Assembly (NCBI RefSeq): GCF_034190915.1
Contig: NW_026947484.1
Coordinates: 85,259,982-85,323,981 of the forward strand
Direction of reading: 5' to 3'
DNA: 64,000 bases
From: Cavia porcellus
Lineage: Eukaryota > Chordata > Mammalia > Rodentia > Caviidae
Below are positions 1 to 8,945 of this stretch, in pieces. Position 1 is the first letter of the stretch. The number at the start of each line of letters is the position of its first letter. Position numbers and translations under genes: made by a program. The notes below the pieces were generated by a model that was given only the letters and a program-made list of their open reading frames with translations, did not search any database and was not told the origin of the DNA.

Positions 1-2859
1 GAAATCAATGCAATAGAGACTAAGAAAACAATCCAAAGAATCAACAAATCAAAGAGTTGGTTCTTTGAAAGAATAAATAAAATCGATAAGCCCCTAGCCA
101 ACCTTATTAAAAAAAGGGAAGAAAAAGCTCAAATTCATGCAATAAGAAATGAAAAAGGAGAAATCACTACAGACCCAATAGAAATACAGAAGATCATCAA
201 CACCTACTTCGAAAACCTCTACTCTCAAAAGTTTGATAACACAGAAGAAATAGACAGATTCTTAGAAGCATATGAAGTGCCAAAGCTAGATCAAGAGGAT
301 GTAAAACTGTTGAATAACCCAATCTCTGTTACTGAAATTGAAAATGTAATTAAGTCCTTACCCACCAAGAAGAGCCCAGGCCCAGATGGATTCACTGCAG
401 AATTCTACAAGAAATACAAAGAAGACCTAATGCCGACACTCCTCAAACTGTTCAATGAAATTGAAAGGGAAGCAATCCTTCCTAAGTCGTTCCTGGAAGC
501 AAATATTACTCTAGTACCAAAACCTGAGAAAGACCCAACTAAAAAAGAGAACTATAGACCGATCTCCCTAATGAACACAGATGCAAAAATCCTCAATAAA
601 ATATTGGCAAATAGGATCCAGCAAATCATCAAGAAGATTATACACCATGACCAAGTGGGATTCATCCCAGGAATGCAAGGATGGTTCAACATACGCAAAT
701 CAATAAATGTAATCCACCATATCAATAAAGCCAAAAATAAGAATCACATGATCATTTCTATAGATGCAGAAAAAGCCTTCGATAAGGTCCAACATTTATT
801 CATGATAAAAACTCTACAGAAAATTGGAATAGATGGTCTTTACCTCAATATAATAAAGGCCATTTATGACAAACCAACAGCCAGCATCATTCTAAATGGC
901 CAAAAATTGAAAGCCTTTACTTTAAAATCAGGCACAAGACAAGGATGTCCTTTATCACCACTCCTATTTAATATAGTACTGGAAGTACTAGCCAGAGCAA
1001 TTAGGCAAGAAAGAGAAATAAAAGGGGTAAAGATAGGAAAAGAAGAAGTTAAGTTATCATTGTTTGCAGATGACATGATACTCTACATAGAAGACCCCCT
1101 AAACTCCATTGAAATACTCTTAGATACAATAAATAAATTCAGTAATGTGGCTGGATACAAAATCAATACTCAGAAATCAATAGCATTCCTATACATGAAC
1201 AACAAAATTACAGAGAGGGAAATAAGAGAAACTGGACTATTCACATTAGCAAGCAAAAAAATGAAATATTTAGGAATTACTCTTACGAAAGAAGTGAAAG
1301 ACTTATACAGTGAAAACTATAATACACTGAAAAAGGAAATTGAAGATGATCTCAGAAAATGGAAAGACATCCCTTGCTCATGGATAGGAAGAACAAACAT
1401 TGTGAAGATGGCCATTCTCCCAAAACTCTTATACAGATTCAATGCAATCCCAATAGAAATACCATCAACATACCTTATAGATCTAGAGAAATCACTCCTA
1501 AATTTCATCTGGAACCAGAAGAGACCTAGAATCGCAAAGGCAATTCTAAGCAGCAAAGGCAAAGCAGGAGGCATCACAATCCCTGACTTGAAATTATACT
1601 ACAAAGCAACAGTAGTAAAATCAACATGGTATTGGAATCAAAACAGAGGCGAAGATCAATGGAATAGATTAGAAGATACAACCACAACTACAAACACACT
1701 CAACCACCTTATCTTTGATAAAGGAGCCAAGCAGGTTCACTGGAAGAACGACAGTCTCTTTAATAAATGGTGCTGGAAAAACTGGCTCTCCATTTGCCGA
1801 AAACTAAAGCTAGACCCATGTCTATCACCATGTACTAAATTAAAATCTAAATGGGTCAAAGATCTGAATATTAAAACAGAAACACTAAATCTATTGGAAG
1901 ACAAAGTGGGTAGAAACCTTGGAGACATAGGAGTAGGTAGAGAATTCATGAACAGGACTCAAACCGCACGGGAAACACTTCCCAGAATCAATAACTGGGA
2001 CCACATCTTATTAAAAAGTTTCTGCATGTCAAAAGAAATCTCCAGCATAGTGAAAAGAAAACCCACAAACTGGGAAAAGATTTTAGTGAACTCTCTCTCA
2101 GACAAGGGCCTCTTGTCTAAAACATATAAAGAATTAAAAAAACTCAGACCTCCAAAATTCAAAGATCCAATCCAAAAATGGGCATCTGAGATGAATACGC
2201 AATTCTCAGATGAAGAAATGCAAATGGCAAATAAATATATGAAAACATGCTCATCATCATTGGTCATCAGAGAAATGCAAATTAAAACCACACTGAGATT
2301 CCATCTCACTCCTGAAAGAATGGCCAGGATCAAGAAAACCAACAACAACAAATGCTGGAGAGGATGTGGGGAAAAAGGAACTCTCCTGCACTGTTGGTGG
2401 GAGTGTAGACTGGTACAGCCTTTGTGGAGGTCTGTCTGGAGGTTTCTCAAAAAGTTGGGATTGGAAATCCCATTTATTCCAGCTATTCCACTTCTAGGCA
2501 TATTCCCAGAAGAACTGAAAGCATCATACCACAGTGATTTATGTGCACCTATGTTTATAGCAGCACAATTTGTAATCGCCAGATCTTGGAAACAACCCAA
2601 GTGTCCATCAACTGAGGAATGGATAAAAAAGTTGTGGTATTTCTATACAATGGAATATTATTCAGCTATAAAGAAGGATCACATTGAGATATTTATCAAT
2701 AAATGGGCGCAGCTTGAGACCATACTCATAAGTGAAATAAATCAATCTCGCATGTGTGAATACCGAATAGTTTCCCTAATCTTGTCTTCTTCTATTAGAT
2801 TTGATGGCATGGACAAATACTCCAAAGATAGCAGGATATTTTATGGTAACCATTTTTGA
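1..2859 (+). CDS. ORF2: LINE-1 ORF2 (reverse transcriptase), 5' part outside window
   Basis: ORF2 protein is the LINE-1 endonuclease/reverse transcriptase that makes cDNA directly at the nicked target. The frame is open from base 1 to the TGA at 2857-2859 (952 sense codons), so no start is assigned; the GTG at 277 is internal. The endonuclease domain (about 320 residues in relatives) lies upstream of the window. Visible: RT palm with first catalytic Asp at codon 255 (763-765, in [10 protein letters not shown]), the RQGCPLSP block just downstream, and the FADD box at codons 355-358 (1063-1074). The C-terminal zinc-knuckle-like CX3CX7HX4C is at codons 785, 789, 797 and 802. No frameshift or stop interrupts it, which suggests a fairly recent insertion. 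The last roughly 25 residues, after the usual ORF2 end, read into former 3' UTR sequence and have no counterpart in the shorter copy ending at 18611. Confidence 0.95.
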   Translation, partial: EINAIETKKTIQRINKSKSWFFERINKIDKPLANLIKKREEKAQIHAIRNEKGEITTDPIEIQKIINTYFENLYSQKFDNTEEIDRFLEAYEVPKLDQEDVKLLNNPISVTEIENVIKSLPTKKSPGPDGFTAEFYKKYKEDLMPTLLKLFNEIEREAILPKSFLEANITLVPKPEKDPTKKENYRPISLMNTDAKILNKILANRIQQIIKKIIHHDQVGFIPGMQGWFNIRKSINVIHHINKAKNKNHMIISIDAEKAFDKVQHLFMIKTLQKIGIDGLYLNIIKAIYDKPTASIILNGQKLKAFTLKSGTRQGCPLSPLLFNIVLEVLARAIRQEREIKGVKIGKEEVKLSLFADDMILYIEDPLNSIEILLDTINKFSNVAGYKINTQKSIAFLYMNNKITEREIRETGLFTLASKKMKYLGITLTKEVKDLYSENYNTLKKEIEDDLRKWKDIPCSWIGRTNIVKMAILPKLLYRFNAIPIEIPSTYLIDLEKSLLNFIWNQKRPRIAKAILSSKGKAGGITIPDLKLYYKATVVKSTWYWNQNRGEDQWNRLEDTTTTTNTLNHLIFDKGAKQVHWKNDSLFNKWCWKNWLSICRKLKLDPCLSPCTKLKSKWVKDLNIKTETLNLLEDKVGRNLGDIGVGREFMNRTQTARETLPRINNWDHILLKSFCMSKEISSIVKRKPTNWEKILVNSLSDKGLLSKTYKELKKLRPPKFKDPIQKWASEMNTQFSDEEMQMANKYMKTCSSSLVIREMQIKTTLRFHLTPERMARIKKTNNNKCWRGCGEKGTLLHCWWECRLVQPLWRSVWRFLKKLGLEIPFIPAIPLLGIFPEELKASYHSDLCAPMFIAAQFVIARSWKQPKCPSTEEWIKKLWYFYTMEYYSAIKKDHIEIFINKWAQLETILISEINQSRMCEYRIVSLILSSSIRFDGMDKYSKDSRIFYGNHF

Positions 2860-3381
2860 TTTCCTATTAACTTGATTTGAAGCCCTGTATTGCTTTCACT
2901 GTCTTGCTTTGACTAATTTTATGCTATTCTGTGTTGTTAGATAGTATCAAGTCTGAAGGTACAGGTAACTAATTTGAAGACAATAAGATTCGTTATGATA
3001 CCCATTCTGGTTTGACTATTGTCTTGTTTTCAAGTCCTATAATGTCTCCATTGTCTCATTTTTGTTGGTTTTCTGTTGCTTTATACTGTTTTGTTCAATT
3101 TTATTATGCCTGACGATATGGGCAATTTTTTGAAGTTAGCAAGAGGCATTATGGTAGCCATTGTTGATCACCTTGTATTTTGTTTTTACATCATGTACTA
3201 TGTCCATTTTTGTTTGTTTGTTTTGACTGACTGTGTTTTGTTTTTTCACACTTGGTTTTATTCTCTTAACAAAAGTAATAAGAACTGTAGGATTAATAAA
3301 ATCCAAAATGTGTAATTGTTATTGTAAAAAAAAAAAGGAAAAGAAAGTGCTCTAAAAGATATAACTGCATGTATGTTTAAG
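2841..3381 (+). repeat. LINE-1 3' UTR tandem duplication, copy A (541 bp)
   Basis: Copy A aligns to copy B with a 541-bp offset: the block starting near TTATGGTAAC at 2841 recurs at 3382, and ATTTCCTATTAACTTG occurs at 2859 and 3400. Both copies carry the same order of landmarks, including GATAGTATCAAGT, CCCATTCTGGTTTGACTATT and GTGCTCTAAA near the end. The copies have diverged, so the duplication is not very recent. The related element at 49300-50783 carries the block once. Confidence 0.85.
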
Positions 3382-3922
3382 TTATAGTAACTTTTTTTAA
3401 TTTCCTATTAACTTGTTTTGAAGTCCTGTAATACTCCCACTATCTTGTTTTGACTGATTAGACTCTGTTCCATTCTGTATGATAGTATCAAGTTTGAGGG
3501 TATAGGCAACTACTTTGAAGGCAATAAGATTCACTAAGTTGCCCATTCTGGTTTGACTATTATCTCCTTTGGAAGTCCTGTAATGTTTACAATGTTTAAG
3601 TTTAATTGGTCTTGTTCTCTACTGTTTTGTTCAACTTTATAATACCTAATGAAATAGACAATTCTTTTTTTTAAGGAAACAAGAGACATTATGGTAACCA
3701 TTGTTGATAACCTTGTACTCTGTTTTTACATCATGTGCTATGTCTATCCTTGGTTTTGACTGACAGCTTTGTTTTGCCATATTTGACCTTATTCTCTTCC
3801 AAAAAAAAGTAATAAGAACTAAGGAGTAATAAAACCCAAAATGTGTAAATTTTGTTGTAAAAAAGAGAGGGAAAAAAAGTGCTCTAAAGGATACAACTGC
3901 AAGTGTGTTTAGGGGTGTTAAA
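3382..3922 (+). repeat. LINE-1 3' UTR tandem duplication, copy B (541 bp)
   Basis: Second copy of the 541-bp block, directly abutting copy A. It is closer than copy A to the single-copy block in the minus-strand element at 49300-50783, for example sharing the GACTGATTAGACTCTGTTCC string. The end near 3922 is approximate, because similarity fades into the following 250-bp duplication. Confidence 0.83.
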
Positions 3923-4161
3923 TAGATGACCATATTAATGTTTTTGGTTGGATCACTGAACACAACTGTTTGCAGTCTCTCTGTTTGAATGTTCACTTCG
4001 TATGCTTTGATACTGTGACTTGAGCAACTATCTCTAACACGATAATGTGTAATCTATTTAACTGTTGATTTCTTACTTTTTTTTGTAGTTCTGTATTACT
4101 TGTACCCTTCCACCTCTTAGTTTTTTTTTTCTCTTTTTCCTTTTAAATAATTTTTTTTAAA
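3912..4161 (+). repeat. LINE-1 3' end tandem duplication, copy 1 (about 250 bp)
   Basis: AACTGTTTGCAGTCTC at 3964 recurs at 4214 (offset 250), followed in both by a TTTGAATGT-CAC-T--GTATGCTTT string and later by a GATTTCTTACT and TTCTGTATTACTT block. Copy 1 ends in a T-rich tract and TTTTAAATAATTTTTTTTAA at 4142-4161. The element at 49300-50783 terminates in the equivalent of this first copy, so its 3' end was formed here. Confidence 0.8.
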
Positions 4162-4411
4162 GTGTGTAAGACAAGTAACTATATTACTGAGATTTTGTTG
4201 GAATATTGAAGATAACTGTTTGCAGTCTCACTTTTTGAATGTCCACTTTGTATGCTTTAATTTTGTAACTTGAACAACTACTTCTAAGATGACAATATGT
4301 AATCTATCAACTAGTGATTTCTTACTGCTTTTTTTTTGAAATTCTGTATTACTTCTACACTTTTTTCTGTTTTTCTTTTTTCTCTTTAAATAAAAACATT
4401 AAAAACTTAAA
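4162..4411 (+). repeat. LINE-1 3' end tandem duplication, copy 2, with poly(A) signal
   Basis: Second copy of the 250-bp unit. It carries the AATAAA (4389-4394) and leads into the terminal A-run. The plus-strand arm of the inverted LINE-1 near 51036-51300 matches this copy or its ancestor, including the strings ACTACTTCTAAGAT and ATCAACTAGTGATTTCTTAC. Confidence 0.8.
4389..4394 (+). promoter_or_regulatory. LINE-1 polyadenylation signal AATAAA
   Basis: A canonical hexamer lies 15 nt before the terminal A-run of the LINE-1, the normal spacing for cleavage and polyadenylation. Confidence 0.8.
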
Positions 4412-4421
4412 AAAAAAAAAA

Positions 4422-6449
4422 GACTCATCTTGCCTTGTCTTTTGTTGAAGGAATAACTTCTCCTTTTTTTCTACTAGGAACTTGGCACATATTAAATGCA
4501 CAGTACAAATTTGCTGAATACATAAAATTTTGAATAATTTTTGGTGAAATGCTATATTAAGGCACTTGCTGTACGTTAGATATTGAATGTTTCCCAACAA
4601 TACATGTAGTAAAAACTTGTTCCCAAGTGTGACACACAGTTGGAAAATGCTACAAACTCCCTTGTGGGAAGTACTGAAAAACTGGAAGGCTGCCCTGGAA
4701 GGGAATTTGGAACCCTAAGCCACCCAACGTTTCTCTTGTGCTTCCTGGTTGGTGAGGTGAGCAGTTTGGCTCTGCTCTGCACTCCTGCAATGAGTTATGC
4801 TCATTGAGAACATGACGATGCTAACCTCAGCCAACTCCTTGGCCTTCCCCTTCGTGGACAAGAAGGTCAGTGTTATGCCTTAGGCTTTGTAAGGAGACTT
4901 AATTCAAATGATCAATCCACTTTTTGTTCCTTCTGTTTCTTCAGCATTTTTGTGTCTATAGTCACTGCCCACCTTTCAGGGAATTCTCTGAACCTTTTGA
5001 GGCATTGTGAGCTACAGGTTTCTGACTCATTTTTTGTTCAAATAAATGCTGTGAGGCTTATTTTATCTCAAGTTTTCTTTTATTACTTCTTTAACATAAC
5101 ATATCAAACACTTGGAAGGGATTAGTGGTATATATGTTTATGTATGACTTGTTTAATTGGGGATTCAAAAAGAAATATTTAATCTTATATTTTATTTCAT
5201 TAACTTTTGCATAAGTATTTGAAATATTTACCATATAAAAAAATTAATTGACAATATTATCACAATTTTCCATTTTCTCCAAAAACATTAAGTGATGATC
5301 ATATATATGGATGTATTAAAATTAGCAAAAATAATGCATTATATTTGTAAAATACTGGGTAGCATACATTAAAGGCTATTATCTAAGTTGACCCACACAG
5401 ACTATATTTAAAACATATCTAATGAACAATAACTAGGCAAGGTAGTTTGAAACATAAGGTCTCTGGCCAAATTTATTGGAGTTCACATTGTAATATTCTC
5501 ATCTAATCTGAGACATCAAACAAACATCTGTATATCTCCAAGTCCCTGGAGAAAGAACCTGAAAATATTACAGTATTGGGAAGAAACGGCACATCAAGTG
5601 GTTTGTCTAGTGTTCTTTTCCCAGCAAGAGTACTTTAATGCTTACACTCGTAGTAGCAATCATTCTGTTGATTGGGTTCTCATTGAAAATTTAACAATAA
5701 AACATATGGTTTGTTAAAAGGCATTTTTATACTCTGGGTAGTTCAAAAATATTGGTCTTAGATCAATAGTGTGCTGGCTCATTTCAATAGGAATGAAATC
5801 ATAAAGAAATTCATTATGTGAAGAAATACTTTGAGTAATTTTTACAAAATAAAAGTCAATTTGAATATTTAAAACTTTTTCATCTATTCTAACTCAAGGT
5901 TCATACTCACCGAGATTCCTTAAGGTATACTATATTACAAAGCTAGGTGAAAAAATATTAAGTGTTTCCTCTTAAAAAAACAAGTTACTTAAAATGTTAA
6001 TTAGGCTATTCACAAGAAAGAATGACCTTTCCAAAATGAGTTTCTCAGCCTCACGAACACAAATGTTTCTCTAAAACTCAGAAAAAAAGCTTGGTTGCAC
6101 TAACCTCAAAGAACTTTCATAAGGAAAACAGAAAGAATTTTAAAAGGCACAGAGTAGGAAGAAATGCAATAAAAACAAACCATAAAGTGATTAGCAGAGT
6201 CACTCAACAAACTGTGGAGCTGGCTGCACAAACCTGCCCATTTACCCAGAACCCTGACCCTTATCCTCAAATGGATTATGATATAATGACCATTTAAAAA
6301 GATCAGAGGGAAGAGATTGAGGATAATTTATAAAGGCTAAAGGATAAATGAATCTCATTTATAGTTGTTAGGAGTTATTAAAGGCTTTGCACACTTAAGA
6401 ACTTTCAGTGGTTTGTGGACAATATCACATTCATACTCAGTTGCATTTC
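4422..6449. other. AT-rich DNA without recognised gene
   Basis: No coding signal or familiar repeat was recognised over most of this stretch. 4640-5060 is somewhat richer in GC and ends near an AATAAA (5040-5045), so it could be an old LTR or other repeat remnant, but I cannot name a family. The open frames here are short and have no recognisable motif. Confidence 0.5.
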
Positions 6450-6675
6450 TTGTTGACTTTGTGTGGGTGCATGTGTGTGTGAGTGTGTAATGGGAGTAGA
6501 ACTCAAGGTCTTCACCCTGAGCTACCTCATAATTCCTTTTAAACTTTGTTTTTAAGGCAGAGTTTTGCTAAGTTTCTCAGTTGTCCAGGTTGGCATGAAG
6601 TTTAAGCTCCTCCTGCCTCAGCCTGCCTCAGCTTCCTATGTTCTTGGGACTATAAGCATATACAAACCACCAGGA
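6450..6675 (-). mobile_element. B1-ID composite SINE
   Basis: Read on the minus strand, a B1-like (7SL-derived) left half comes first: GGAGGATT-type and GCTGAGGCAGG strings at 6605-6645, then CCAACCTGGACAACT and TTAGCAAAACTCTG near 6560-6600. An ID-like right half follows, with GAGGTAGCTCAGGGTGAAG and a B-box-like AGTTC near 6490-6530. A short TG-rich tract (6462-6488) sits at the right-half tail. A tandem CCTGCCTCAG duplication inside the B1 half (6615-6635) is local to this copy. It is diverged and certainly inactive. Confidence 0.7.
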
Positions 6676-7389
6676 TTCTTGTCCTCTTTCTGCTGAAATA
6701 TCACAGTTTATCTTCAAATAAGATTTCATGATCTTTTGATTTCAATGAGCAGAAAAGAGATTCAGGTTTCAATAAAACAAGTTGAGAAAACCTCAAGGAA
6801 GTGTGTGGGGAAATCTCAGAGAAAAGTTAAAAGAAACATGAGAAGATACTGTCTCTGCTCAGCCTTCTCAACCTGGTAAACTGATACTAGCAGTGACTTA
6901 GCTTTGTTTTTGAGAAGAACATACACTTTGTATTCTCATATTTAAGCAAACCTATATTTGTTTAAGCCATTCTTAATTAGGTTTTCCAATTCTTATGTTT
7001 GAAATTTTTCATAACTATTGTACAATCCATTACTATATTTGGAGGTAATAACTATTAAAGATTCATTAAATGATTAAATTTTTTCACAATGGTTTGTCCA
7101 GATTAAAAACAATGGATCTCATCAGTTCTTCATGGGAGGAGACACTGAATGAAAAGCAATGAGAACATGATATCTGCTAATTTTTTTTTTTCAACTAGCT
7201 ACCTAAAGATCAGAAGGAAAAGAGTGATGAAATGAACTCTGAGGCTCAGTGAATGTCTTTCAGGAAGGGTGACAGCTCATAACTAGAAGACAAAATGGTG
7301 ACTGATGTTTACATATACTTATAAGGTAATGGTCAAATATTCAGAAAGTTGGCAGTTATAAAATAAAATAGACAGGTGATAGAGGTTGT

Positions 7390-7758
7390 CTTGGTTACTT
7401 TTCTCTTGTTGCTGAAACAAAATACCTGACACCCAGAATTAAGGAATGAGAGGTTTATTTAGCTCACAGTTTGTGGAAGTTTTAGTCCATAATCAGCTGA
7501 CTTAAGACAGGGCGGAACTCAATGCAACATTTCTAGATGCAAAAAATAGCAAATGCAGCAAGAGCAAAAGCATGGAAAGCAAATTTCTTTTCCCCCCTTA
7601 TATTGTAAGCAGGCTACCACTCCCAGGGCAGGGGTAGCACTCACATCCTGTCGCTGCCCTCTTCTTGCACAGCATGAGGAGCTTACAAAGTAAGGACTCT
7701 GCTCCCTCCCACCTGTAAATCACTTTTTTAATTTCTAAACTTCTCAAGTTGACACAAT
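7390..7758 (+). mobile_element. Rodent interspersed repeat, tentative URR1-like, copy 1
   Basis: It opens with TTGGTTACTTTTCTCTTGTT and AAAATACCTGACA, continues with GGTTTATTTAGCTCACAG and ends with TCAAGTTGACACAATG. This start and end are familiar from a widespread rodent medium-length repeat; I recall it as URR1 (a hAT-type nonautonomous element), but the name is unverified. A second TTTCTCAAGTTGACA occurs at 7841-7855, probably a local duplication of the tail. The middle (7600-7720) is GC-richer. Confidence 0.5.
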
Positions 7759-8022
7759 GAAAAATACCCTAGAGCAGAAAGGGCATATCCTCCACCCAAC
7801 AATATGCAGAACTGCTGAGATACTTAGCTAAGCTTTTAGATTTCTCAAGTTGACAAAATGTATCAAGCATAACAGAAGTATTTATGTGTAGTCCAACAGG
7901 ACAATTGAAGTATAAGAGAGTAGTTAGAAAAGTATGACAGAAGACAAAATTCAAGGGCCTGTACATTTGGAGAATGAAAGAAATCAACTAAAGAGTTAGA
8001 ACATACAATGGAATGTGACTGT

Positions 8023-8037
8023 GAAAGCAGGGTTTAT
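8023..8037 (+). repeat. Target-site duplication, left copy (chimeric retrocopy)
   Basis: GAAAGCAGGGTTTAT is identical to 8931-8945 and brackets the U2/mRNA chimera. Its last three bases (TAT, 8035-8037) also fit the first bases of the inverted U2 sequence, a 3-nt microhomology at the junction. Confidence 0.88.
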
Positions 8038-8093
8038 TAAACTGATAAGAACAGATACTACACTTGATCTTAGCCAAAAGGCCGAGAAGCGAT
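8035..8093 (-). pseudogene. RNU2: U2 snRNA 5' fragment (nt 1-59), pseudogene
   Basis: On the minus strand the sequence starts at 8093 with ATCGCTTCTCGGCCTTTTGG and continues without a gap or visible mismatch to the U2 branch-point-recognition region (GTGTAGTATCTG) and TTCTTATCAG, stopping at nt 59. Functional U2 is about 188 nt; the Sm site and the 3' stem-loops are absent and there is no snRNA promoter, so this is a dead fragment carried in the chimeric insertion. Confidence 0.95.
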
Positions 8094-8606
8094 TATTCAT
8101 TGTTCAGAGTGTTATTAGTCTAGTCTCTTATTTTTGGGGGAATTGTAATTTTAACATGGCTTTGTTTTAATCTTTTGATGCACATGCTTCATTTTCTCTT
8201 TCATAAATGATGTTTCTGAAGTTGATGCAATATTTGGCATTAAGATATACATTTGTAGAAGCTTGGAGCATGTGTTTTTGACAAAGTTGTATTCTTTTCA
8301 CATAACTTGTACATTAATGAATGTTATGTTTTCCAAGTTGTGACAAGACATCTGCTGATTTCCTAGCATCACTGGATATCATACCTTGTAAATTATGTTG
8401 CCTGATTTTGTTTCTCAGTGGAGCCAATATTTGTCATTTAAGTAAACCTTTGTTTTTCTAACCATCAGAATTTTAATTGCTATGTTTATATTACATCTTT
8501 ATTTGCTAGTAAGTTTTCCCCACATGTACCAAATGTAAACCATACTACTGTGAATTTCTGATTGTGCCATACTGACAGAATCATAACTTGTCTCCAATAG
8601 CACATC

Positions 8607-8651
<45 letters not shown>

Positions 8652-8930
8652 ATATCTCAAGAAATTATAAAATTTGGCATGATTTATGAGTAACCATACT
8701 TTGAAATCAATTTTTCTTAAATATGGGGTTGTTTGGGGGGGAAATGTTGTTATTAGATGTATCATGCAAATGCCTTTATTTTATTCCTTGATGTTGTGAA
8801 AGCATTATATATTTTGTAATTATTACTGTTTTTTCCTAAAATACTGAAGTAATGGCATGAAGGGAAACCTAAATTTTGAGCTGTCAACACAGTAAAAAGT
8901 AAATTTGCTAAATTAAAAAAAAAAAAAAAA
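8094..8930 (+). pseudogene. Retroposed mRNA 3' UTR fragment, parent unknown
   Basis: About 820 bp of T-rich non-coding sequence ending in a 16-nt A-run. It lacks similarity to the LINE-1 3' UTRs elsewhere in the window, and no open frame of note is present. Non-consensus AGTAAA signals lie 12-24 nt before the tail. A (TA)n run at 8611-8649 lies inside it. The best reading is the 3' end of a host mRNA copied by LINE-1; an unknown SINE or LINE is possible but less likely given the length and lack of other copies here. Confidence 0.7.
8611..8649. repeat. (TA)n microsatellite
   Basis: An uninterrupted TA run of about 39 bp inside the retroposed 3' UTR. It probably expanded after or in the parent transcript. 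Confidence 0.95.
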
Positions 8931-8945
8931 GAAAGCAGGGTTTAT
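8931..8945 (+). repeat. Target-site duplication, right copy (chimeric retrocopy)
   Basis: GAAAGCAGGGTTTAT directly follows the poly(A) tail and is identical to 8023-8037. Confidence 0.88.

Larger units (their letters stand above)
1..4421 (+). mobile_element. LINE-1 retrotransposon, 3' two-thirds to full 3' end
   Basis: The element consists of ORF2 (to 2859), a long 3' UTR (2860-4408), an AATAAA at 4389-4394 and an A-run at 4409-4421, so the 3' end is complete. The 5' end and the left target-site duplication are outside the window, so full length and activity cannot be judged. The 3' UTR matches the minus-strand copies at 49300-50783 and about 18000-18610, so all three belong to one LINE-1 lineage. 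Confidence 0.93.
8035..8930 (+). mobile_element. Chimeric LINE-1-mediated retrocopy: inverted U2 5' end + mRNA-like 3' UTR + poly(A)
   Basis: Three parts lie between 15-bp perfect TSDs. First, 8035-8093 is the reverse complement of U2 snRNA nt 59 to 1. Second, 8094-8914 is a non-coding, T-rich sequence resembling an mRNA 3' UTR. Third, a 16-nt A-run spans 8915-8930, preceded by AGTAAA hexamers at 8891 and 8898. The TSD and tail are the hallmarks of LINE-1 target-primed reverse transcription. The inverted orientation and the exact stop at U2 nt 1 match twin priming, with the second target strand primed on a U2 RNA molecule. The source mRNA was not recognised. Confidence 0.85.

Noticed and set aside
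1959..2600. 213-codon frame on the minus strand
   Set aside because: Antisense shadow of the LINE-1 ORF2 coding sequence; the same shadow recurs opposite the copy at 18894-19232.
8035..8093. Functional U2 snRNA gene
   Set aside because: Only 59 of about 188 nt, no Sm site, no snRNA promoter or 3' box.
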